NCBI RefSeq assembly: GCF_034044715.1 | Contig: NZ_JAXCLW010000002.1 | Span: forward strand, 620,001-684,000 | DNA: 64,000 bases | From: Dongia_B soli | Lineage (GTDB): Bacteria; Pseudomonadota; Alphaproteobacteria; Dongiales; Dongiaceae | Direction: 5' to 3' | Part shown: one piece after another, positions 8,976 through 16,819 of the stretch | Layout: each line of letters starts with the position of its first letter | Numbering within the stretch: the stretch's first letter is position 1 | Translations under genes and position numbers: made by a program | Notes under the pieces: generated by a model | Seen by the model: the letters and a program-made list of their open reading frames with translations, nothing else | Databases searched by the model: none | Told to the model about the DNA's origin: nothing

Positions 8976-9401
8976 ATGATTATCGTACTGGTATTGCATA
9001 TCGTGATCGCCGTCTTTCTGGTCGGTCTGATTCTCGTGCAGAAGAATGAAGGCGGCCTAGGTGGGCTGGGCGGCAGCGGGTCTGGCAGTGGCGGTATGGG
9101 CGGCTTTCTGGCCGGCCGGACGCAGGCCAATCTGTTGACCCGGATGACCGGCGGTCTGGCAGCGGCGTTTTTTGTTACCAGCCTGGTTCTGGCGATTATG
9201 TCGACCCATGGCGGCCAGACGCAGCTTGTGCCCGACGTGACCGCGCCGGCTGGTACGGCCCCGGCGGCTCCCGCGCCGGCGGCTCCGGCGGATTCCGGGA
9301 CGCTGAACCTGGAGAAGGGCACCACGACGACTCCGGCGGCGCCACAACCGGGGGCACCACAGCCGGGGGCACCGCAGCCGGTCGCACCGGCGGGTCAGTA
9401 A
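8976..9401 (+). CDS. secG: Preprotein translocase subunit SecG
   Basis: Small membrane subunit of the SecYEG export channel. The 141-residue protein has two membrane helices (about residues 1-20 and 52-72) around a glycine-rich cytoplasmic loop that is typical of SecG. The C-terminal tail from about residue 85 is very rich in Ala and Pro and includes GAPQP-type repeats; such tails are variable in alphaproteobacteria and probably unstructured. It lies between tpiA and pyrG, its usual place. Confidence 0.95.
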   Translation: MIIVLVLHIVIAVFLVGLILVQKNEGGLGGLGGSGSGSGGMGGFLAGRTQANLLTRMTGGLAAAFFVTSLVLAIMSTHGGQTQLVPDVTAPAGTAPAAPAPAAPADSGTLNLEKGTTTTPAAPQPGAPQPGAPQPVAPAGQ

Positions 9402-9425
9402 GCCGCAATCCTGGGTCGCGGCTTA
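9399..9425 (+). terminator. Weak hairpin overlapping the secG stop codon
   Basis: TAAGCCGC (9399-9406, including the secG stop TAA) pairs with GCGGCTTA (9418-9425) around an 11-base loop. No T-run follows. It may be a partial terminator or an mRNA 3'-end structure. Confidence 0.3.
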
Positions 9426-9458
9426 GTCCGCGATTCTCGTCAAGAAGTAAGTTGAACC

Positions 9459-9483
9459 GGGGCAGCGATTGTTCGCTTGCCCC
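9459..9483 (+). terminator. Candidate terminator between secG and pyrG
   Basis: GGGGCA-GCGA (9459-9468), loop TTGT, then TCGC-T-TGCCCC (9473-9483): a 10-bp stem with a single bulged T. The following bases are pyrimidine-rich but not a clean T-run. It lies 32 bases before the pyrG start, so it could also act as an attenuator for pyrG. Confidence 0.4.
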
Positions 9484-9514
9484 CTTACCCTGTTTCGTTT
9501 CATAAAGTCACTCC

Positions 9515-11140
9515 ATGACTCGCTTTATATTTATCACCGGCGGCGTGGTTTCCTCTTTGGGAAAAGGCCTGTCGTCGGCGGCTCTCGGCGCGCTGTTGCA
9601 AGCCCGGGGCTTCAAAGTCCGTCTCCGAAAATTAGATCCGTATTTGAACGTTGATCCGGGCACCATGAGCCCGTATCAGCACGGCGAGGTCTATGTGACG
9701 GATGACGGTGCGGAGACCGACCTTGATCTCGGCCATTACGAGCGTTTTACCGGGATTTCCTCCCGGCGCAGCGACAGCGTGACCACCGGCCGGATCTACT
9801 CCGACGTCCTCGCCAAGGAACGGCGGGGCGACTATCTCGGCGCCACCATCCAGGTCATTCCCCATGTGACCGATGCCATCAAGGACTGGATCAAGGCCGA
9901 CGTCACCGACGAGGATTTCGTGCTGTGCGAAATCGGCGGCACGGTCGGCGATATCGAGAGCCTGCCGTTCCTGGAAGCGATTCGTCAGTTCGCCAATGAA
10001 GTCGGCCGCGAACGCGCCATGTTTGTGCATTTGACCCTGGTTCCTTGGATCCCGGCAGCCGGTGAGTTGAAGACCAAGCCGACCCAGCATTCCGTCAAGG
10101 AGCTGCAATCGGTCGGTATTCAGCCGGATATCTTGCTCTGCCGCTGCGATCGCGAAATCCCTGCAGATAGCCGGCGGAAGATCGCGCAGTTCTGCAATCT
10201 CCGCCCATCGGCGGTCATCCAGGCCTTGGATGTCGACACCATCTATGCTGTGCCGCTGGCCTATCACGCCGAAGGCTATGACCGCGAGGTTTGCCGCCAT
10301 TTCGGTATCGAGGCGCGCGAGCCGGAACTCGGCCGCTGGCAGCAGGTGGTCGATCGCATCCGCTCGCCGGAAGGCGAGGTAACGATCGCTGTGGTCGGCA
10401 AATACACATCCTTGCTCGATGCCTATAAATCGCTGGCGGAGTCGCTTCGCCACGGCGGCATTGCGAACAATGTGAAGGTCAACCTCAACTGGATCCATTC
10501 CGAGGTCTTTGAGCGCGACGATGCCGTGCAGCATCTCGAGAATGTGCATGGCATTCTGGTGCCGGGCGGTTTCGGCGAACGGGGATCGGAGGGTAAGATC
10601 GCTTCGGCCCGTTTCGCCCGTGAGCGCAAGATTCCTTATTTCGGCATCTGTTTCGGCATGCAGATGGCGGTGATCGAAGCGGCGCGCCACTTGGCGGGGA
10701 TCAGCAAGGCCGGTTCAACCGAATTCGGGCCCTGCGAAGAGCCGGTGGTGGGTTTGATGACCGAATGGGTACGCGGTAATACTTTGGAAAAGCGCGCGGC
10801 GGGTGGCGATCTCGGCGGTACCATGCGGCTCGGCGCCTATGACTGCAACCTCGCGGCCGGAAGTCAGGTTGCAGAGATCTACGGCACCCCAGCGATCAGC
10901 GAGCGGCATCGTCATCGCTACGAGGTCAATATCAACTACAAGGATCGGCTGGAGAAGGTTGGCTTGCGTTTTTCTGGCATGTCGCCGGACGGTGTCTTGC
11001 CGGAAATCGTCGAGATCCCCGACCATCCGTGGTTCATCGGCGTACAATTCCATCCGGAACTGAAATCGCGCCTGTTCGAGCCGCATCCATTGTTTTCGTC
11101 GTTCATCGCAGCGGCGGTGACACAATCGCGCCTGGTGTAA
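9515..11140 (+). CDS. pyrG: CTP synthase
   Basis: Makes CTP from UTP, ATP and glutamine. The 541-residue protein has the N-terminal amidoligase domain (ITGGVVSSLGKG at the start, the DPYLNVDPGTMSP region, and the CEIGGTVGDIES motif). The C-terminal class-I glutamine amidotransferase has Cys379 in GICFGMQ, and His513 and Glu515 in QFHPE, within two residues of the E. coli numbering. It is followed by kdsA and eno, a widely conserved order. Confidence 0.98.
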   Translation: MTRFIFITGGVVSSLGKGLSSAALGALLQARGFKVRLRKLDPYLNVDPGTMSPYQHGEVYVTDDGAETDLDLGHYERFTGISSRRSDSVTTGRIYSDVLAKERRGDYLGATIQVIPHVTDAIKDWIKADVTDEDFVLCEIGGTVGDIESLPFLEAIRQFANEVGRERAMFVHLTLVPWIPAAGELKTKPTQHSVKELQSVGIQPDILLCRCDREIPADSRRKIAQFCNLRPSAVIQALDVDTIYAVPLAYHAEGYDREVCRHFGIEAREPELGRWQQVVDRIRSPEGEVTIAVVGKYTSLLDAYKSLAESLRHGGIANNVKVNLNWIHSEVFERDDAVQHLENVHGILVPGGFGERGSEGKIASARFARERKIPYFGICFGMQMAVIEAARHLAGISKAGSTEFGPCEEPVVGLMTEWVRGNTLEKRAAGGDLGGTMRLGAYDCNLAAGSQVAEIYGTPAISERHRHRYEVNINYKDRLEKVGLRFSGMSPDGVLPEIVEIPDHPWFIGVQFHPELKSRLFEPHPLFSSFIAAAVTQSRLV

Positions 11141-11180
11141 CAGACACCAAAGCAAGCACTGCCATGGGATCAGGCATAAG

Positions 11181-12041
11181 ATGAGCACTATTCGCGTTGG
11201 AAATATCGATATCGCCAATCATGCACCCATGGTGATGATTGGCGGCATGAACGTCCTGGAAGAACGCGATACGATTTTCCAGGTCGCGGAGGCTTTTTGC
11301 GCGGCCACACAGCGCATCGGCATGCCCTATATTTTCAAAGCCTCTTTCGACAAAGCGAACCGCTCGTCGATCCACTCATTTCGTGGTCCCGGTCTAGAAG
11401 AGGGATTGAAGCTGCTGAGCGAGGTCAAGTCGCGGTTCGGCGTTCCAATTCTTACCGATGTGCATACGCCAGAACAGGCGGCGCCAGCTGCGGAAGTCTG
11501 CGACATCATCCAGGTGCCCGCTTTCCTGGCGCGACAGACCGATCTCATTGCGGCCATGGCGGCGACGAAGGCGGCCATTAATGTCAAGAAGCCGCAATTC
11601 ATGAGCCCGCCGCAGATCAAGAATATCGTCGAGAAGATCCGTGAAGGCGGCAACGAACGGATCCTGTTGTGCGAGCGTGGTTCCTGCTTCGGCTATGACA
11701 ATCTCGTGGTCGACATGCTGGGCTTCCGCGCGATGAAAGCCGTCAGCAATGATCTGCCGATCATCTTCGACGCGACACATGCCCTGCAGATGCGCGATCC
11801 GACCGCGGAAAAATCTGGCGGCCGGCGTGGCCAGATCGCCGAGCTCGCGCGGGCCGGACTGGCGATCGGCATCGCGGGACTGTTCATCGAAGCCCACCCC
11901 GATCCGGATAAGGCTAAATGCGACGGGCCATGCGCCTTGCCGCTGGCGAAATTGCCCGCCTTCCTGGAACAGATGAAAGCCCTGGACGACTTGATCAAAG
12001 GTTTCACGCCGCTTGATATCGACGGGAAAGGGCAGGGCTGA
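11181..12041 (+). CDS. kdsA: 3-deoxy-8-phosphooctulonate (KDO-8-P) synthase
   Basis: Condenses arabinose-5-phosphate and phosphoenolpyruvate to KDO-8-phosphate for the lipopolysaccharide core. The 286-residue length is usual. Visible motifs include GGMNVLEERD near the N-terminus (in place of GPCVIES-type), the FKASFDKANRSS segment, TDVHTPEQA, the VKKPQFMSP stretch and a GSCFGYDNLVVD stretch. It shows that the organism is a Gram-negative that makes KDO-containing LPS. Placed between pyrG and eno. Confidence 0.97.
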   Translation: MSTIRVGNIDIANHAPMVMIGGMNVLEERDTIFQVAEAFCAATQRIGMPYIFKASFDKANRSSIHSFRGPGLEEGLKLLSEVKSRFGVPILTDVHTPEQAAPAAEVCDIIQVPAFLARQTDLIAAMAATKAAINVKKPQFMSPPQIKNIVEKIREGGNERILLCERGSCFGYDNLVVDMLGFRAMKAVSNDLPIIFDATHALQMRDPTAEKSGGRRGQIAELARAGLAIGIAGLFIEAHPDPDKAKCDGPCALPLAKLPAFLEQMKALDDLIKGFTPLDIDGKGQG

Positions 12042-12151
12042 TCTAGACCGCAGAAGCCTGTCGAGATGGCAGTGAATGCTGTCTGATCGTCATTGTCGCT
12101 GGCAGTCAGGCGATCCAGAGTTATGGGATGAACCAGCGATGGAGGTATCCG

Positions 12152-12340
12152 ATGGCTCTCGAGATGCGACCGGTTTGCGAGAAATGCGGTCGGAACCTGC
12201 CGCAGGATGGCGAGGCCTATATTTGCTCCTACGAATGCAGCTTTTGCGCTAACTGCACGCAGGACATGTCGGGGGCTTGCCCGAATTGCAGTGGCGAATT
12301 GCTCCGCCGCCCGAAACGCCAGGCGAAGGCGACCGCTTAA
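12152..12340 (+). CDS. Small zinc-ribbon-like protein, DUF1272 family
   Basis: 62 residues with eight cysteines (about 9, 12, 25, 29, 32, 35, 43 and 46), arranged as four Cys pairs that could hold two zinc ions; the tail is basic. The RPVCEKCGRNLP start, the CSYECSFCANC core and the CPNCSGEL end match the DUF1272 family, whose function is unknown. I chose the ATG at 12152 because GGAGG lies 7 bases before it; an earlier ATG at 12128 has no such site. It stands between kdsA and the YihY gene. Confidence 0.82.
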   Translation: MALEMRPVCEKCGRNLPQDGEAYICSYECSFCANCTQDMSGACPNCSGELLRRPKRQAKATA

Positions 12341-12435
12341 ATATCACGAATCCTTGCTTCGCCGAAGCGGAGGCCCGCGATTGACCCGCTCTCAATCGCC
12401 TTCTACCCTAACGGGAAGTTGAGTGAGGGGAGCGG

Positions 12436-13701
12436 ATGAAGAAGGCCCAAGAGATCGTTGCGATTGCCATATCCATGGCGCGTCAGGCTCCCGGCCTGAT
12501 CTATTACGTCTGGCAACGTTTCAACCAGGATTCATGTGCGTCAATCGCGGCGGCGCTGAGCTATAACTCATTGCTCGCTTTGGTGCCGTTGCTGGCGATC
12601 GGCCTAGCCATGTTCGCAGCCTTCCCCGCCTTCAGCTCGATCCGCGAAAACATGCTGCAGGCAATCTTCGATAACCTGGCGCCCTCGATCAGCGATAGCG
12701 TCAGCCAATATCTCCAGACGTTCGTCGAGAATGCCGGCAAGGCCACCGGTGCCGGCGTCATCGGCCTCGGCGTCACGTCGATCCTGCTTTTCAATACAAT
12801 TCAAACAGCCGTCGATCGCATATGGGGCGTGACCGTCAGCCGGACTAATCTCAACCGGCTGATCATCTATTGGGCTCTGATTACCCTCGGTCCGATTCTG
12901 TTCGGCGCCAGTTTTTCGATTTCCGGCTATGTTTTCGCAACGGTCAGATCCGTTGGTGCTTATGGTATCTCCACCGGCTTGCGCGTCTTGACCACGCTGA
13001 TGCCTTTTCTCCTTGAGACAATCGGATTTGCCGTATTTTACCGGCTTATTCCGTCGCGCTACGTCCGGCTTGGCGATGCCGTGACGGGGGCTGTCATCAC
13101 GGCTCTGCTTTTCGAATTCTTGAAGCAAAGCTTCGCACTCTATCTCTATTACGTGCCGACCTATCAGGCTGTTTACGGGGCAATCGCCACGCTGCCGGTC
13201 TTTCTTCTTTGGATGTATCTGGTTTGGCTGATGATCCTGGTCGGCGCTGAGATCACTGCTGCTTTGCCGGAATGGCGCGCCGGCCGCCGTAGCGTCGGCG
13301 GCGGCATCCGGCGGTCGGATACCTTTGCGTTAGCCCTTGGTGTGCTGGGGGCCCTACGGCGAGCATCGCTACACGGAACAGGTCTGCGGCTGATACAATT
13401 GCAGTCAGGCTTGCAAGCCGATCCCCACCGGCTGCTGGCTATTCTCGATAATTTGAAAGATAGCAATATCCTGACCCGCGGTGAAAACGACCGCTGGCAC
13501 ATCAGCCGCGATCTCCGCAGTCTCAGCCTGTTCGATCTCTGCCGCCATCTCGGCCTGACGCTTAGCGATCCTTCGGAGAGCCCGACGAGGCTGGCTCCCT
13601 TGGTTGAGCATCTGAATGAGGCCGAGCGGGAGATGCTGAGCCAATCGGTTGATGACAGCTTGACGTCGCTCGATCATGGTTCTGGCGCCAAATCCCGATA
13701 G
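12436..13701 (+). CDS. YihY/BrkB family inner-membrane protein
   Basis: The 421-residue protein has the YihY signature FNQDSCASIAAALSYNSLLALVPL at its N-terminus (about residues 29-53) and about six membrane segments up to residue 275. A soluble C-terminal part of about 140 residues follows, which looks like a winged-helix-type domain. The family was once misnamed ribonuclease BN; its actual role, perhaps transport or envelope-linked, is not settled. The start follows a GAGGGGAGCGG site. It is probably transcribed alone or with the DUF1272 gene upstream. Confidence 0.9.
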   Translation: MKKAQEIVAIAISMARQAPGLIYYVWQRFNQDSCASIAAALSYNSLLALVPLLAIGLAMFAAFPAFSSIRENMLQAIFDNLAPSISDSVSQYLQTFVENAGKATGAGVIGLGVTSILLFNTIQTAVDRIWGVTVSRTNLNRLIIYWALITLGPILFGASFSISGYVFATVRSVGAYGISTGLRVLTTLMPFLLETIGFAVFYRLIPSRYVRLGDAVTGAVITALLFEFLKQSFALYLYYVPTYQAVYGAIATLPVFLLWMYLVWLMILVGAEITAALPEWRAGRRSVGGGIRRSDTFALALGVLGALRRASLHGTGLRLIQLQSGLQADPHRLLAILDNLKDSNILTRGENDRWHISRDLRSLSLFDLCRHLGLTLSDPSESPTRLAPLVEHLNEAEREMLSQSVDDSLTSLDHGSGAKSR

Positions 13702-13734
13702 AAAATTTTACCTTATTGAATAGAGGCGGTTTCA

Positions 13735-13773
13735 GATCACACGTGAATCGCTTAAGCGATTCCACTTGTGATC
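13735..13773. repeat. 39-base near-perfect palindrome upstream of eno
   Basis: Left arm 13735-13753 and right arm 13754-13773 are reverse complements except for one mismatch and one extra base, centred on CTTAAG. It contains two GANTC sites (13745-13749 and 13758-13762), the recognition sequence of the CcrM methylase. It may be the yihY terminator, an operator for eno, or an intergenic repeat unit. Confidence 0.6.
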
Positions 13774-13858
13774 ATCCGGCCCTAGTAGGGACGGATCGAC
13801 CTCGCTATAAAAGTCGACCTAATTGTAATCGGCATCCTTCCCCGAAGAGGTTAGAGAC

Positions 13859-15136
13859 ATGAGCGCCATCATCGACATCAATGCCCGTCAAATCCTGGAC
13901 AGCCGCGGCAATCCCACCGTGGAAGTCGACGTCGTGTTGGAAAGCGGTGCCTCGGGACGGGCCGCGGTGCCCTCCGGTGCCTCCACGGGTGCGCATGAAG
14001 CCGTTGAATTGCGTGATGGGGACAAGAAGCTTTATCTCGGCAAGGGCGTCCTCAATGCCGTGGCCGCGGCGAATGGCGAGATTTTCGATGCCATCGGCGG
14101 GCTGGAAGCCGACGATCAGGTGAAAATTGACCAGACGATGATCGAGCTGGATGGGACGCCGAACAAGGCGCGCCTTGGCGCCAATGCCATTCTTGGCGTC
14201 AGCCTCGCCGTTGCCAAGGCTGCGGCGGAAGAGGCGGGGCTGCCGCTTTATCGCTATGTCGGCGGTACCCAGGCGCGGATCCTGCCGGTCCCCATGATGA
14301 ACATCATCAATGGCGGCGCCCATGCCGACAATCCCATTGATTTCCAGGAATTCATGGTGCTGCCGGTAGCGGCGCCAAGCGGCAGTGAGGCGATCCGCTG
14401 GGGCGCCGAGATCTTCCATGCCTTGAAAGCGCAGTTGAAGGCTGCCGGACATAACACCAATGTCGGCGATGAAGGCGGCTTCGCGCCCAACCTGGCCAGC
14501 GCCGAAAAGGCCCTGGACTTCATTATGCAGGCGATTGAAAAAGCCGGCTTCAAGCCCGGCAAGGATGTTGCCCTGGGACTTGATGCCGCTTCTACGGAAT
14601 TCTTCAAAGACGGCAAATATCATCTGGAGGGCGAAGGCAAGGTGCTGGATGCCGGCGGGATGGTTGACTTCTACGCCAAGCTGGTCGCGGCCTATCCTAT
14701 CGTCTCAATTGAAGATGGCATGGCTGAAGACGATTGGGCGGGCTGGAAGGCGCTGACCGATAAGCTGGGGGGCAAGGTACAATTGGTGGGCGACGATTTG
14801 TTCGTTACCAATCCGGTACGGCTGGCTGACGGCATCAAGCGCGGGGTGGCCAATGCCATCCTGGTCAAGGTCAATCAAATCGGTACGCTGACGGAAACCC
14901 TGGAAGCGGTGGAGATGGCGCACAAGGCTGGCTATCGCGCAGTCATGTCGCATCGTTCTGGTGAAACCGAAGATGCCACCATCGCGGATCTCGCGGTCGC
15001 GACGAATTGCGGGCAGATCAAGACAGGTTCGCTGTCGCGGTCCGATCGTATCGCCAAGTACAACCAGCTCATTCGCATCGAAGAGCAACTCGGCTCGGCG
15101 GCGCGTTATGGTGGTCGCGCAGCCCTGGCACGCTAA
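13859..15136 (+). CDS. eno: Enolase
   Basis: Converts 2-phosphoglycerate to phosphoenolpyruvate, and is often part of the RNA degradosome. The 425-residue protein contains the expected sites: SGASTG near residue 40, NIINGGAHADN, the DEGGFAPNL loop, the metal ligands in IEDGMAEDD and GDDLFVTN, catalytic Lys in LVKVNQIGT, and the signature SHRSGETED. A possible TATAAA -10 box lies at 13806-13811, without a convincing -35. ftsB follows after 84 bases. Confidence 0.98.
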   Translation: MSAIIDINARQILDSRGNPTVEVDVVLESGASGRAAVPSGASTGAHEAVELRDGDKKLYLGKGVLNAVAAANGEIFDAIGGLEADDQVKIDQTMIELDGTPNKARLGANAILGVSLAVAKAAAEEAGLPLYRYVGGTQARILPVPMMNIINGGAHADNPIDFQEFMVLPVAAPSGSEAIRWGAEIFHALKAQLKAAGHNTNVGDEGGFAPNLASAEKALDFIMQAIEKAGFKPGKDVALGLDAASTEFFKDGKYHLEGEGKVLDAGGMVDFYAKLVAAYPIVSIEDGMAEDDWAGWKALTDKLGGKVQLVGDDLFVTNPVRLADGIKRGVANAILVKVNQIGTLTETLEAVEMAHKAGYRAVMSHRSGETEDATIADLAVATNCGQIKTGSLSRSDRIAKYNQLIRIEEQLGSAARYGGRAALAR

Positions 15137-15169
15137 ATAATCGCTCGATCAACACGATTTTACGTGTCC

Positions 15170-15211
15170 GATTCGCTTTTGAGTTGACGCCTGGAATCGA
15201 GATGTGATTCC
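15170..15211 (+). promoter_or_regulatory. Cluster of three GANTC sites upstream of ftsB
   Basis: GATTC at 15170-15174, GAATC at 15194-15198 and GATTC at 15206-15210 lie in the 84-base eno-ftsB gap. The last two form an inverted repeat GGAATC-N7-GATTCC (15193-15211). A TTGACG box lies at 15184-15189, with no good -10 after it. GANTC is the CcrM methylation site; in Caulobacter such sites mark GcrA-controlled cell-cycle promoters. That role is inferred here. Confidence 0.45.
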
Positions 15212-15220
15212 GTATTTTTC

Positions 15221-15574
15221 ATGGATCTACGTCGCGAATTCAGGCGCCGCTCGCGCCAAGTACTTTGTCAGCTGCTTGGCGCATGCATAGCGGGATATTT
15301 TGTCTACCACGCGGTACAAGGCGACCGCGGGGTCATTGCTTGGATTCAGGTCAACCAACGTCTCGCCCAGGCCCAAGCGGATCTTGATCGCACCAACGAA
15401 GAACGTAGTGCGTTGGAGCAGCGTGTCGCTCTCTTGAGCAACAGCAGTCTGGACCTGGATATGCTTGAAGAGCGGGCCCGCGTCATGCTCAATTTCAGCC
15501 ACCCCGACGACCTTGTGATCTTCCTCGATGATGCGGCAAATAAGGCTTCCTCAGCGCCTCACTCGGTGAATTAA
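15221..15574 (+). CDS. ftsB: Cell division protein FtsB (septum formation initiator family)
   Basis: Bitopic division protein that joins FtsL and FtsQ at the septum. The 117-residue protein has a short basic cytoplasmic start (MDLRREFRRRSR), one membrane helix at about residues 14-33, then a coiled coil rich in Leu, Glu and Gln at about 45-75. This is the family pattern, and the place between eno and pdhA is the usual alphaproteobacterial one. No clear ribosome site precedes the ATG, which directly follows a pair of GANTC sites. Confidence 0.88.
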   Translation: MDLRREFRRRSRQVLCQLLGACIAGYFVYHAVQGDRGVIAWIQVNQRLAQAQADLDRTNEERSALEQRVALLSNSSLDLDMLEERARVMLNFSHPDDLVIFLDDAANKASSAPHSVN

Positions 15575-15591
15575 CCGGTGTCTGGTTAATC

Positions 15592-15620
15592 GAAACAAAA
15601 TCCTTTTGTTTCAGTTTTTT
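15592..15620 (+). terminator. Rho-independent terminator after ftsB
   Basis: GAAACAAAA (15592-15600), loop TCC, TTTTGTTTC (15604-15612), then AGTTTTTT: a 9-bp stem with a T-run. It is preceded by a smaller repeat TTAACC-N7-GGTTAA (15571-15589) overlapping the ftsB stop. It separates the eno-ftsB unit from the pdh operon. Confidence 0.7.
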
Positions 15621-15628
15621 AACCCTCC

Positions 15629-15656
15629 TTGATTTTGCTGTTCACCTACCCATAAT
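15629..15656 (+). promoter_or_regulatory. Candidate promoter of the pdh operon
   Basis: TTGATT (15629-15634), a 16-base spacer and CATAAT (15651-15656). The boxes match TTGACA at 4 of 6 and TATAAT at 5 of 6 positions. It lies directly after the ftsB terminator and would give a leader of about 115 bases before pdhA. Confidence 0.45.
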
Positions 15657-15779
15657 ACAAGTCCAACAGGTCGATGGGATGCAAAGTCCCCGTTTCGATC
15701 ACGCATTTAAAAAAGACCGCACCAAAAGATCACCGTAATTCGTTTCGCAGACCACCATCACCATTCGAAGGGGAGGTTC

Positions 15780-16805
15780 ATGGCAAAGGCAACTCAAGCT
15801 AAGGCCGGTGCAGCGCGCGCCGCCCGCGGCAAGGATTCGTCGGCCACCTCGGAAGAGCTCATTGGTTACTATCGTGACATGCTGTTGATCCGCCGCTTCG
15901 AAGAGAAAGCGGGACAACTCTACGGCATGGGCCTGATTGGTGGTTTCTGCCATCTCTATATCGGCCAAGAAGCCGTCGTCGTCGGTATGCAGGCTGTGGC
16001 CGAGGAGGGCGACAGCATCATCACCAGTTACCGCGATCACGGCCATATGCTGGCTTGCGGCATGGACCCAAAAGGAGTCATGGCGGAACTCACCGGCAGA
16101 CGGGGCGGCTATTCCAAGGGCAAGGGCGGCTCGATGCACATGTTCAGCCGCGAAAAGGGTTTCTTCGGCGGTCACGGGATCGTCGGTGCCCAGGTGCCGC
16201 TCGGAACCGGCCTGGCTTTCGGCCACCATTATCGCGGCGACGGGAAGGTCTGCATGACTTATCTCGGCGACGGCGCGGTCAATCAGGGGCAGGTCTATGA
16301 GGCTTTCAATATCGCTTCGCTATGGAAGCTGCCCGTCGTCTACATCATCGAAAACAATAAATACGCCATGGGCACCAGCCAGCAGCGTTCGTCTGCGGGA
16401 ACCGAACTGTGCAAGCGCGGCACTGCATATGACATCCCCGGCATCCAGGTGGACGGGATGGATGTGCTTAAGGTGCGCGAAGCCGGCGAGATGGCGGTCG
16501 CTCATGCCCGCGCCGGTAATGGGCCCTACATCCTGGAAATGATGACCTACCGCTATCGCGGCCATTCGATGTCCGATCCAGCCAAGTATCGCAGCAAGGA
16601 AGAAGTTGCGAAGATGCGCCAGGAACATGACCCGATCGATCATCTGAGGGATCGGCTCCTGTCAGGTAACCATACCGATGAAGCGGCCTTGAAGAGTATC
16701 GACAAGGAGATCAAGGAGATCGTCTCCACCGCTACCGAATTCGCCCAGAGCAGCCAGGAGCCAGATCCGGCCGAGCTCTATACCGATGTGCTGATCGAGG
16801 CCTGA
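15780..16805 (+). CDS. pdhA: Pyruvate dehydrogenase E1 component, alpha subunit
   Basis: With PdhB it decarboxylates pyruvate on thiamine diphosphate and passes the acetyl group to lipoyl-E2. The 341-residue protein has the ThDP motif starting GDGA at residue 163 and ending ENN at 193, and the phosphorylation-loop region YRYRGHSMSDPAKYR typical of E1-alpha. The N-terminal 20 residues are Ala/Lys/Arg-rich and probably flexible. GGGGAGG precedes the ATG. It is the first gene of pdhA-pdhB-pdhC-(two unknown)-lpd-lipA. Confidence 0.97.
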   Translation: MAKATQAKAGAARAARGKDSSATSEELIGYYRDMLLIRRFEEKAGQLYGMGLIGGFCHLYIGQEAVVVGMQAVAEEGDSIITSYRDHGHMLACGMDPKGVMAELTGRRGGYSKGKGGSMHMFSREKGFFGGHGIVGAQVPLGTGLAFGHHYRGDGKVCMTYLGDGAVNQGQVYEAFNIASLWKLPVVYIIENNKYAMGTSQQRSSAGTELCKRGTAYDIPGIQVDGMDVLKVREAGEMAVAHARAGNGPYILEMMTYRYRGHSMSDPAKYRSKEEVAKMRQEHDPIDHLRDRLLSGNHTDEAALKSIDKEIKEIVSTATEFAQSSQEPDPAELYTDVLIEA

Positions 16806-16819
16806 GAGGGATACATATC

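Noticed and set aside
9632..10690. Minus-strand open frame of 352 codons opposite pyrG
   Set aside because: Antisense shadow of pyrG; GC-rich codon bias leaves long frames open on the other strand.
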